NCBI GenBank assembly: GCA_030446945.1
Contig: JAUJMI010000123.1
Location: forward strand, 1 to 7,643
Length of the DNA: 7,643 nucleotides
Source of the DNA: Longimicrobium sp.
GTDB taxonomy: Bacteria; Gemmatimonadota; Gemmatimonadetes; Longimicrobiales; Longimicrobiaceae
Direction: 5' to 3'
Positions 1 to 6,593 of this stretch are shown here, piece after piece. Position numbers and translations under genes: made by a program. The notes under the pieces were generated by a model. That model was not told the DNA's origin. It made no database searches and saw nothing but the letters and a program-made list of their open reading frames with translations. Numbering within the stretch: position 1 is the stretch's first letter; each line of letters opens with the position of its first letter.

Positions 1-426
1 TTACGCCTCGTCTTGGTCACGTCGGTACTCTGCGATCCGCGCCCAGTGACGCGGACTCACTTGGGCCCCACCCCGTTCCCAGCGCGCCAGGGTGCTTGGG
101 TCAACATGAAGACGGGCAGCAAATACCTCCTGCGTGAGCCCAAGAGACCTGCGTATCCGAAGCACCTCATTGATTTCCTCCTTTTGTGTTGGATCATACC
201 CTAGGAACTCGATCAGTCGCGGGAGCATCTGGAGCGTGGGGGTGGATCGACCTCTCTCCCAGTTGTTGATCGTGGTCGCGGTTGTGGCGAGAAGTTGCGC
301 GAGCTGCGTTTGGGTCAGATGGTTGTCCAGTCGCTTCTTCCGGATGTGGTCCCCCACCGTGACAAGCTCCTCGGGGTAGAACCGCTTCGGCGTTTCCGCG
401 GTCAGCAGCAGACCACAATAGGGCAA
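1..426 (-). CDS. Tandem helix-turn-helix (XRE/Cro-CI type) transcriptional regulator
   Basis: A small DNA-binding protein with two successive XRE-like helix-turn-helix units. The first covers about residues 24-80 (GDHIRKKRLD, TQTQLAQLL, INNWERG, then PTLQMLPRLIEFLGYDP). The second covers about 85-135 (LRIRRSLGLTQEVFAARL, STLARWERG). Both carry the WERG end of the recognition-helix region. The stop codon lies at positions 1-3, so the C-terminus is complete. The longest frame begins with TTG at 424-426. A GTG at 355-357 (residue 24), preceded by GAGGAG about 9 nt upstream, is a credible alternative giving 118 aa. The upstream residues (PYCGLLL...YPEEL) look like the conserved lead-in of this tandem-HTH family as I remember it, so the gene may instead be truncated at its 5' end where it meets the comM fragment. 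The frame stays open, without a start codon, to about 516. GC content is visibly lower than in the neighbouring core genes, which suggests horizontal transfer. Target and regulated genes are unknown. Confidence 0.8.
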   Translation of the reverse strand: MPYCGLLLTAETPKRFYPEELVTVGDHIRKKRLDNHLTQTQLAQLLATTATTINNWERGRSTPTLQMLPRLIEFLGYDPTQKEEINEVLRIRRSLGLTQEVFAARLHVDPSTLARWERGGAQVSPRHWARIAEYRRDQDEA

Positions 427-444
427 CGCAGGGGTGCCCCTGCG
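427..444. repeat. Perfect inverted repeat (8-bp arms, 2-nt spacer)
   Basis: CGCAGGGG-TG-CCCCTGCG is directly visible. It sits immediately upstream of the TTG start of the minus-strand HTH gene, exactly where recognisable comM coding sequence begins on the plus strand. It could be an operator for the HTH protein, the hairpin end of an inserted segment, or coincidence in GC-rich DNA. The right arm is simply the comM codons for Cys-Pro-Cys, so only the left arm needs explaining. Confidence 0.55.
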
Positions 445-680
445 GCCACCACGGCGACACGCAGCACCGGTGCACCTGCTCGCCGCAGGCGGTGCAGCGC
501 TACATGGCGCGCGTCAGCGGCCCCCTGCTGGACCGCATCGACCTGCACGTGGAGGTCCCCGCCGTGCGCTACAAGGACATGGTGGACGGGCGCGCCGGCG
601 AGCCCTCGGAGGCGATCCGCGAGCGGGTGCGCCGCGCGCGCCAGATCCAGATCGAGCGGTTCGCGAGTGCGGCAGCGTAA
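435..680 (+). pseudogene. comM: Fragment of ComM/YifB Mg-chelatase-like AAA+ ATPase
   Basis: Reading from TGC at 435 gives CPCGHHGD, a spaced CTC, then QRYMARVSGPLLDRIDLHVE, VPAVRY, GEPSEAIRERV and ARQIQIERF. This is the highly characteristic cysteine cluster and 'SGPLLDRIDLHVEVPAV' block of YifB/ComM, a AAA+ helicase-like protein linked in other bacteria to branch migration during natural transformation. Only about 80 of the family's roughly 500 residues are present. The N-terminal domain and Walker motifs are absent, and similarity stops near position 660-670, just before an in-frame TAA at 678-680. Upstream, the expected Met-Asn-Pro lead is replaced by unrelated sequence belonging to the divergent HTH gene. 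Both ends are therefore broken and the fragment cannot encode a working ATPase. An ATG at 504 exists within it, but translation would give only a stub. The identification is strong; expression is unlikely. Confidence 0.85.
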
Positions 681-796
681 ACAGTGTAGAAGTTGTCTCG
701 GCGGACCGGAATCGGGTAATCAGCCACAGTTCTACTTCCACCCGGATGATTCAGTGACACTCAAACGTTGAGCGACCCCTCCTTGGGCAGACTCAG
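681..796. other. Intergenic stretch with no recognisable gene
   Basis: Between the comM fragment and the short ORF that precedes the toxin-like frame I see no convincing coding sequence, RNA gene or repeat. Base composition is lower in GC than in the core genes, and open frames are short. It belongs to the same patchwork of decayed accessory DNA as its neighbours. Confidence 0.5.
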
Positions 797-928
797 GTGA
801 TACCAGGACGTGATCAGGCTACGCCCGTTTGGGGCAGAAACCAGATCGCGGCTCGTGACCGCTTGAACGAGGCATCGGCTTTCGCACGCCTGCGCGACAA
901 GCTGGGCGTTCGTCCCCTGGCGCAGTGA
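797..928 (+). pseudogene. Short ORF upstream of toxin-like frame; candidate antitoxin remnant
   Basis: A 43-codon frame from GTG 797 (open from about 758) ends in TGA 926-928. Its distal part (QIAARDRLNEASAFARLRDK, then LGVRPLAQ) has the composition of a real, charged, helical protein. Its stop overlaps the GTG (925-927) of the following RelE/ParE-like frame as GTGA, the usual arrangement of an antitoxin and toxin. I do not recognise the family. Calling it an antitoxin rests on position alone. The piece is short for an intact antitoxin, and no clear ribosome-binding site precedes the GTG, so it may be only the 3' end of a decayed gene. Confidence 0.35.
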
Positions 929-1236
929 TCGTTCTCAACTCGCCTTCCGCGGACCGAGACATCGAGCGTCCTACTGAAGCGCCTCGCCTGGCACCGGATA
1001 GCATCCCCACGCCGGCACGACATCTGGTTCGCGGAAGCCGAAGCTGCAATCGGGGCCCTGGCGACCGACGCGCTTTTGCACCCCCTCGCCCACGAGCACG
1101 AAGTCGGGGGCCGAAGGTGCGCGTGGCACTGTTCGCGCGCCGACACCGGGTTTCGGAGATCCACGGCGATACCGTGTGGGTGCTGCGCGTGCGGGGGGCC
1201 TCGGCAGAAGAAGCTGAAATGCCCAGGTCCGCGTAG
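925..1236 (+). pseudogene. RelE/ParE-like toxin with two compensating frameshifts
   Basis: The frame from GTG 925 to TAG 1234-1236 stays open for 103 codons, the usual size of a RelE/ParE toxin, but only its ends look right. The start reads SADRDIERPTE, like the N-terminal helix of these toxins. The end reads KVRVALFARRHRVSEIHGDT followed by VWVLRVRG, which matches the family's C-terminal beta-strands (RHRV..EI.GDTVxVLRVRH). In between, from about 1016 to 1108, sensible toxin sequence (FAEAEAAIGALATDALLHPL, AHEHEVG) appears only in the next frame. One shift lies near 1005-1028. The return shift lies at or near the GGGGG run at 1106-1110. Translation of the open frame as it stands would replace roughly 30 central residues with nonsense, so the product is probably inactive. 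RelE-type toxins cleave mRNA and ParE-type toxins poison gyrase; which type this was cannot be told. The assignment comes from remembered family patterns without a search. Confidence 0.55.
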
Positions 1237-1325
1237 CGCATATCGCGGAAATCCGTAGTGGAAAATAATGTTCCGAATCCGCCCTCGAAACGGCGGGCCT
1301 GCATTTTGAAGATGCGGGTGTAGTT

Positions 1326-1348
1326 GGGGCGGCGGGTGCCGCCGCCCC
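1326..1348. repeat. GC-rich hairpin (10-bp perfect stem, 3-nt loop) upstream of lspA
   Basis: GGGGCGGCGG-GTG-CCGCCGCCCC forms a perfect 10-bp stem. No T-run follows on either strand, so it is not a classical intrinsic terminator. It lies about 90 nt after the toxin-like frame and about 40 nt before the lspA start. It could be a structured 5' leader element or a boundary terminator of the non-canonical kind common in high-GC genomes. Confidence 0.6.
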
Positions 1349-1389
1349 GGACCGTCCACGACAGGAACCCGCACCGTCTCCGCGCGCGC

Positions 1390-2046
1390 ATGAAAGAACG
1401 TCTCGCACCCTGGCTGCTCCACATGATGGGCTTCCGCCGCGTCAGCCGGCGCGGGGATGCCGCGCCGGGCCGGCGCGCGTCGGACCACGAGCCGGTGCGC
1501 GGGTGGCGCACCGCGCTGGGCGTGGCAGCGGCGATCGCGCTGCTGGACTGGGGGACCAAGGCCGCCGTCGCGTGGTCGGTGCCGCTGGGCGCGTTCCGAG
1601 AGGTCGTCCCCGGCCGGGTAGCCTTCTGGCACGTGCGCAACGAGGCGATGATCCTGGGGCTGTACGACAACCTTGCGCTCGGCACACGCAAGTCGATCGC
1701 GCTGGTGGCGGCGCTGCTCGCGGCGCTGGTGATCCTCCAGATCATCGGGCGCGGGCACCGGCTGCCCGGCGCGCAGCGGACGTACGCGTCGGTGTTCGTG
1801 GGGACGGTGCTGGGCGGGATGCTGGGGAACCTGGGGGAGCGGGTGGTGCACTGGGGCGTCACCGACTACCTCTCGTTCCACTGGGCGCCGTACTGGCTTC
1901 CGCCCGGCAACGTGGCGGACGTGGCGCTCTTCCTCGCGATCCCGATGGCGGTGCCGGTAATCGTGTTCGAGCTGAAGGGGCGGGCGCGGCGCGGTGCCGC
2001 GTCCGCCCACCCGGTGCATCGCGAGGCCGTGCTCTCGCGGCAGTAG
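1390..2046 (+). CDS. lspA: Lipoprotein signal peptidase (signal peptidase II)
   Basis: An inner-membrane aspartyl protease that removes the signal peptide from diacylglyceryl-modified prolipoproteins. The 218-residue product carries the family signature in order: DWGTK at 53-57 in the first membrane helix, NEAMILGL at 84-91, GGMLGNLGERVVHWGVTDYL at 142-161 and NVADVAL at 174-180. The two catalytic aspartates would be D159 (VTDY) and D177 (VAD). In the usual GNLIDR motif the Asp is Glu here (GNLGER), a conservative change away from the catalytic pair. Hydrophobic segments near 41-62, 102-120, 132-148 and 174-194 fit four membrane helices. The protein is longer than the usual 160-170 residues because of a basic N-terminal extension of about 38 residues and a polar tail. 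ATG 1390 is chosen as the first ATG in the open frame; ATG at 1423/1426 (MM) is possible, and a TTG at 1324 lies just before the hairpin. The next gene starts 58 nt downstream on the same strand. Confidence 0.88.
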   Translation: MKERLAPWLLHMMGFRRVSRRGDAAPGRRASDHEPVRGWRTALGVAAAIALLDWGTKAAVAWSVPLGAFREVVPGRVAFWHVRNEAMILGLYDNLALGTRKSIALVAALLAALVILQIIGRGHRLPGAQRTYASVFVGTVLGGMLGNLGERVVHWGVTDYLSFHWAPYWLPPGNVADVALFLAIPMAVPVIVFELKGRARRGAASAHPVHREAVLSRQ

Positions 2047-2104
2047 CGGGGGGTGCGGCGTGGGCCCTATCTTGGTGCCCTCCACGGGGTTCACGGGAAG
2101 GGCG

Positions 2105-2950
2105 ATGATCGCGGATGCGAAGCGCGAGCGGCTGGCGGAGATCCTCCGCGAGTGCGGCTCGGTGGTGATCGGGTACAGCGGAGGGGTCGATTCGGTCTTC
2201 CTCGCCAGGGTGGCGGTGGAGCTGCTCGGCCCCGATCGCGTGCTGGCGGTAACGGGAAAGAGCGACAGCATCGCGTCGTGGATGGAGGACATCGCGCGCG
2301 AGGTCGCCGGGCGCTTCGGCATCCCCTGGCTGGAGGTGGAGACGCGGGAGATGGACGACCCCCGCTACGCCGCCAACCCCAGCAACCGCTGCTACTTCTG
2401 CAAGAGCGAGCTGTGGGGCCGCCTGCGCGCCGTGGCCCAGGAGCGCGGCTTCGCCGCGGTGCTGGACGGCTCCAACGCCGACGACGTGGGCGACCACCGT
2501 CCCGGCGCCGTCGCCGCGGGCGAGAACGCCGTGCGCTCGCCGCTGCTGGAGGCGGGGCTCACCAAGGACGAGATCCGCGCCTGGTCGCGCGAGCTGGGGC
2601 TCCCCACCTGGGACCAGCCTGCAGCGCCCTGCCTGGCCTCGCGCCTTCCGTACGGCCTCGCCGTCACGCCACGCCGTCTGCGCCAGGTAGAGGCGGCGGA
2701 GGTGGCGCTGCGCGCGCTCGGCTTCCGCGACTTCCGCGTGCGGCACCACGGGGAGGTGGCTCGGCTGGAGGTGCATCCCGCCGAGGCCGGGCGCGTGGCC
2801 GGTGAGCGCGCGCGCATCGACGAGGCGGTGCGGGCGGCGGGGTTCCGGCGGGCATTGCTCGACCTGCAGGGGTACCGGCGCGGCGCCCTGAACGAGGGGC
2901 TCGGCGAGGGCGAGATGGTCCGGCTGGTGCAGATCGGGAGCGCGGCGTGA
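2105..2950 (+). CDS. larE: ATP-dependent sacrificial sulfur transferase LarE
   Basis: A 281-residue PP-loop ATP pyrophosphatase of the LarE family. In characterised members it adenylates the pyridinium biscarboxylate precursor and donates sulfur to make the nickel-pincer nucleotide cofactor of lactate racemase and relatives. The PP-loop SGGVDS is at 25-30, GSNADD at 122-127, and the family-typical GDHRPG at 129-134 and SPL at 145-147. Three cysteines stand out: C96 and C99 (RCYFCK, a CxxC) and C176 (PCLASR). The one-cysteine type seen in Lactobacillus plantarum sacrifices its single Cys. Three-cysteine LarEs such as the Thermotoga enzyme instead bind a [4Fe-4S] cluster, and this protein matches the latter pattern. 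A C-terminal domain spans about 196-260. ATG 2105 is chosen because family similarity starts directly after it (AEILRECGSVVIGYSGGVDS); the frame is open further upstream without similarity. The stop overlaps the next gene's GTG. No larB, larC or larA lies in the window, so the cofactor pathway is not shown here. Confidence 0.9.
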   Translation: MIADAKRERLAEILRECGSVVIGYSGGVDSVFLARVAVELLGPDRVLAVTGKSDSIASWMEDIAREVAGRFGIPWLEVETREMDDPRYAANPSNRCYFCKSELWGRLRAVAQERGFAAVLDGSNADDVGDHRPGAVAAGENAVRSPLLEAGLTKDEIRAWSRELGLPTWDQPAAPCLASRLPYGLAVTPRRLRQVEAAEVALRALGFRDFRVRHHGEVARLEVHPAEAGRVAGERARIDEAVRAAGFRRALLDLQGYRRGALNEGLGEGEMVRLVQIGSAA

Positions 2951-3168
2951 GCGCGGACGAGCGGGCCCTGCGCGCCGAGCGCCTGCTGGCCGCGCGCGGC
3001 TTCGCGGGGGCGCGGGTCTCCGTGGAGGGGCACGAGCACGAGATCGCGGCGGTGCGCGTTCCGGCCGGCGCGTGGGAGCGGCTGGCGGGCGACGAGGGCG
3101 CGCGCGTGGCGTGGGAGGTGAAGGCGCTCGGATTCCGCTACGTGGCGCTCGACCTGGCGCCGGCGTAG
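2947..3168 (+). CDS. Small free-standing LarE C-terminal-domain-like protein
   Basis: A 73-residue product whose GTG start (2947-2949) overlaps the larE stop TGA (2948-2950), implying translational coupling. By eye it aligns along its length with the C-terminal domain of the LarE just upstream. ERLLAARGFAGARV matches EVALRALGFRDFRV, the following glycine/charged loop leads into AAVRVPAGAWERLAGDEGAR matching ARLEVHPAEAGRVAGERARI, and VKALGFRYVALDL matches VRAAGFRRALLDL. It has no PP-loop and no cysteine, so it cannot itself carry sulfur or bind ATP in the LarE manner. It has no signal peptide or membrane segment. It could be a partner subunit that substitutes for or competes with the LarE domain in oligomer assembly, or a remnant of a duplicated larE. 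Third codon positions are strongly G/C, as in neighbouring real genes, and the next gene begins 8 nt after its stop. Coding status is fairly sure; function is not known. Confidence 0.72.
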   Translation: MSADERALRAERLLAARGFAGARVSVEGHEHEIAAVRVPAGAWERLAGDEGARVAWEVKALGFRYVALDLAPA

Positions 3169-3176
3169 ACCGCCGG

Positions 3177-4346
3177 ATGCCGGACGCGCCCATCTACCTG
3201 GACTACGCCGCCACCGCGGCCATCCGCCCGCCGCAGGTCGCGGACGCGATGATGGCGTACCTGCGCGACGTCGGTGCCACGCCGGGACGCGCGGGGCACA
3301 GCCGCGCGGTGGAGGCGGGGCGGGTCGCCTTCCGCTGCCGCCGCGCGCTGGCGCGCGTCTTCGGCGTGCGCGGCGATCCGGGGCGTATCGCCTTCCAGCT
3401 CAACGCCACCCACGCGCTCAACGTCGCGCTGCAGGGCGTCCTTCGCCCCGGCGATCGGGTGGTGCGCACGTCGTACGATCACAACGCCGTGCGCCGTCCC
3501 GTGGCCGCCCTGGCGCGCAACGGCGTGTCGGAGACGGTGCTCGCGGGAAGGTCCGACGGGAGCTTCGACCTGGACGAGGCGGAGCGCGCGCTGGCCGGCG
3601 CCCGCCTCCTCGTCCTCTCCCACGCGTCCAACGTGCTGGGCACCGTTGCGCCGGTGGCCGAGCTCGCGGCGCGGGCGCACGCGCACGGCGCGCTGGTGCT
3701 GGTGGACGCATCCCAGAGCGCCGGCCACATCCCCGTGGACGTGGAGGGGATGGGGATCGACCTCCTGGCCTTCACCGGGCACAAGGGGCTGCTGGGGCCG
3801 CAGGGCACCGGCGGCCTGTACGTGCGCGAGGGGGTGGAGATCGACCCCATCTTCACGGGCGGCACCGGCGGCGAGTCCGGCCCGTCCGGGGTGCCCGAGG
3901 CCATGCCAGACCGGCTGGAGGCGGGGACGCAGAATGGGCCCGGGATCGCGGGGCTGCTGGCCGGCGTGGAGTGGGTCCTGGGGCGCGGAGTCGAGTCGAT
4001 CCACGCACGACAGAGCGCGCTCAAGGAACGGCTGCACGAGCGGCTTTCGAGTGTGCCCGGGCTGCGCCTCCTCTCGCCCGCCGCGCCCGAGGGGGCGGGG
4101 ATCGTCACGGTGACGGTGGACGGGATCGATCCGTCGCACATGGCGGCGCGGCTGGACCGGGATTTCGGGGTGATGACACGTGCGGGGCTGCACTGCGCCC
4201 CGGAAGCGCACCGCATCCTCGGCACCGAGGCCACCGGGGCTGTCCGCTTCTCCGTCGGCTGGGCGACCATGGAGGCGGAGGTGGACCACGCGGCCGAGGC
4301 CGTGGCGGCGCTGGTGTCCGAAACAATGCCCGCTTGCGCGGGGTAG
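3177..4346 (+). CDS. Class V aminotransferase, cysteine-desulfurase-like (TIGR01977/EF2568-type)
   Basis: A 389-residue PLP-dependent enzyme of the cysteine desulfurase/selenocysteine lyase group. It would convert L-cysteine to alanine and leave a persulfide for transfer. YLDYAATAAIRPP (7-19) is the typical N-terminus. NATHALN lies at 76-82, and YDHNAVRRP at 100-108 carries the His that stacks on PLP. VDASQSAG (176-183) supplies the Asp and Gln that contact the cofactor, and TGHKGLLGPQGTG (200-212) holds the PLP lysine K203. RAGLHCAPEAHR contains the candidate persulfide cysteine C340. The 'GxQGTGGLYV ... RLEAGTQN ... GLHCAPEAH' pattern is that of the subgroup related to Enterococcus EF2568 rather than of IscS or SufS; this assignment is from memory. 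Start ATG 3177 immediately precedes the conserved N-terminus and lies 8 nt after the preceding stop. Sharing a transcript with larE suggests, but does not prove, that it feeds sulfur to LarE or its cluster. Confidence 0.88.
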   Translation: MPDAPIYLDYAATAAIRPPQVADAMMAYLRDVGATPGRAGHSRAVEAGRVAFRCRRALARVFGVRGDPGRIAFQLNATHALNVALQGVLRPGDRVVRTSYDHNAVRRPVAALARNGVSETVLAGRSDGSFDLDEAERALAGARLLVLSHASNVLGTVAPVAELAARAHAHGALVLVDASQSAGHIPVDVEGMGIDLLAFTGHKGLLGPQGTGGLYVREGVEIDPIFTGGTGGESGPSGVPEAMPDRLEAGTQNGPGIAGLLAGVEWVLGRGVESIHARQSALKERLHERLSSVPGLRLLSPAAPEGAGIVTVTVDGIDPSHMAARLDRDFGVMTRAGLHCAPEAHRILGTEATGAVRFSVGWATMEAEVDHAAEAVAALVSETMPACAG

Positions 4347-4399
4347 GTTAGCGAGCCTGAAACGGCAGAGAGCGGCCCGAAACCACGACAGGGGCGACG

Positions 4400-5023
4400 A
4401 TGGCGAGACGGCGGGGCGGGGCGGTGGGGCTGCTGGCGGTCGTGGCGCTCCTGGCGCTCGGGGTGTGGTTCTTCCGCGACCGGATTCCGGGATTGGGCGG
4501 CGGGGGGAGCGTGGCGGCCACCAAGGTGTCGCCCGAGGCCGCGGCGCAGGCGCAGGAGAAGCTCGCCCGCATGCGCAGGGACCGGGACACGGTGCACCTC
4601 ACCGACGTCGAGTTCACCTCACTGCTGCGCTACGACCTGGCGGGGCTCACCGGGCCGCTTCAGCAGCCCTCGGTGGACTTCGTGGACAACACGCTCAAGC
4701 TCACGGGGAGCGTCCCCAAGGACCTCCTTCCCAACTCGCCCGAGCTGGCGCAGGCGCGCCGCTTCCTCCCGGACACCGTGGAGGTGATGGTGAGCGGCTC
4801 GTTGCGGCCCCTGCGCGCCGGCCGCGGCGCGCTGAACGTGCAGGACGTGGCGGTCGCGCGCTTCCCCGTGCCGGCGAGCTACTACCCGCTGGCGCTGGAG
4901 CGGCTGGGGCGGCGGCCCGAGGCCGGAGCCGAGCCCAACGAGTTCCCCTTCACCCTCCCTCCGGGCATCGCATCCGCCGAAGTCGTGGGCGGAGCGCTCA
5001 TCCTCACCCCGTCGACCCAGTAG
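4400..5023 (+). CDS. Membrane-anchored protein of unknown function
   Basis: A 207-residue product with a basic start (MARRRGG), one hydrophobic segment at about 8-25 (VGLLAVVALLALGVWFF) and then a soluble domain. It would be anchored in the inner membrane with its bulk outside the cytoplasm. A glycine-rich linker follows the helix, then a charged helix (about 45-63). After this comes a beta-rich region beginning VHLTDVEFTSLLRYDL, with later strands of the type TVEVMVSGSLRP and LNVQDVAVARFPVP. The 'LT..E..SLL' lead into strands loosely recalls YpmS-like or DUF2993-like lipid-binding folds, but I cannot assign a family. ATG 4400 follows a GGGG-containing stretch that could act as a weak ribosome-binding site, 53 nt after the desulfurase gene. 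The stop lies 4 nt before the response regulator start, so the two are probably cotranscribed and may act in the same envelope-related process. Confidence 0.7.
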   Translation: MARRRGGAVGLLAVVALLALGVWFFRDRIPGLGGGGSVAATKVSPEAAAQAQEKLARMRRDRDTVHLTDVEFTSLLRYDLAGLTGPLQQPSVDFVDNTLKLTGSVPKDLLPNSPELAQARRFLPDTVEVMVSGSLRPLRAGRGALNVQDVAVARFPVPASYYPLALERLGRRPEAGAEPNEFPFTLPPGIASAEVVGGALILTPSTQ

Positions 5024-5027
5024 ATCC

Positions 5028-6388
<1,361 letters not shown>

Positions 6389-6389
<1 letters not shown>

Positions 6390-6583
6390 TGCGCGGCCTG
6401 GGCGCGCTCGGCTGGCTGCTGTTCGCGGTTGTGTGGATGATCGGAACCTTTGGAGGGGGCGCGGCGCTGGCCTGGCTCTACAAGCGCCTCCACCCCGATC
6501 TCGCCTTCTACAAGCTGTGGGCGCTCTGGTCCGCCCTCCTGTCCGGGGCGGCGGTGCTGGCCTTCGCCTTTGGGCTCGCCTGA
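6389..6583 (+). CDS. Small two-helix membrane protein
   Basis: A 64-residue hydrophobic product starting at ATG 6389, which overlaps the regulator's stop as TGATG; a GTG at 6386 would add one residue. Two membrane segments are evident, about 8-28 (WLLFAVVWMIGTFGGGAALAW) and about 43-62 (LWALWSALLSGAAVLAFAFG). They are joined by a short polar loop with YKRLHPDLAFY. No cysteine, catalytic motif or known family is apparent. The coupling to the regulator gene and the clean hydrophobic pattern argue that it is real. Its TGA lies just past the point where the opposing permease pseudogene loses similarity, so the two converge almost end to end. Confidence 0.65.
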
Positions 6584-6593
6584 TCGTCGGTCG

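Noticed and set aside
1123..1136. TGGCAC-N5-GC resembling a sigma-54 -24/-12 promoter
   Set aside because: It lies inside the toxin-like coding frame, matches the -12 element poorly and points at no regulated gene nearby.
1260..1274. AT-rich GGAA-N7-TTCC element with AATAAT that could be a -10 box for lspA
   Set aside because: No acceptable -35 hexamer lies at the right distance, and the arms are only 4 bp. It is not enough to call a promoter or operator.
814..2322. Long minus-strand open frame (about 500 codons) opposite the toxin-like region and lspA
   Set aside because: It is rich in Arg, His and Pro, shows no domain pattern, and lies opposite the intact lspA gene and the start of larE. 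It is a GC-driven shadow frame.
1859..3193. Minus-strand open frame opposite larE and the small downstream ORF
   Set aside because: Low-complexity Arg/Pro/Ala/His composition with no motif, and the opposite strand carries clear LarE motifs.
4347..4399. Gap between the desulfurase and membrane-anchored protein genes, examined for a terminator or promoter
   Set aside because: No stem-loop with a T-run and no convincing promoter hexamers were found, so whether a separate transcript starts here cannot be told.
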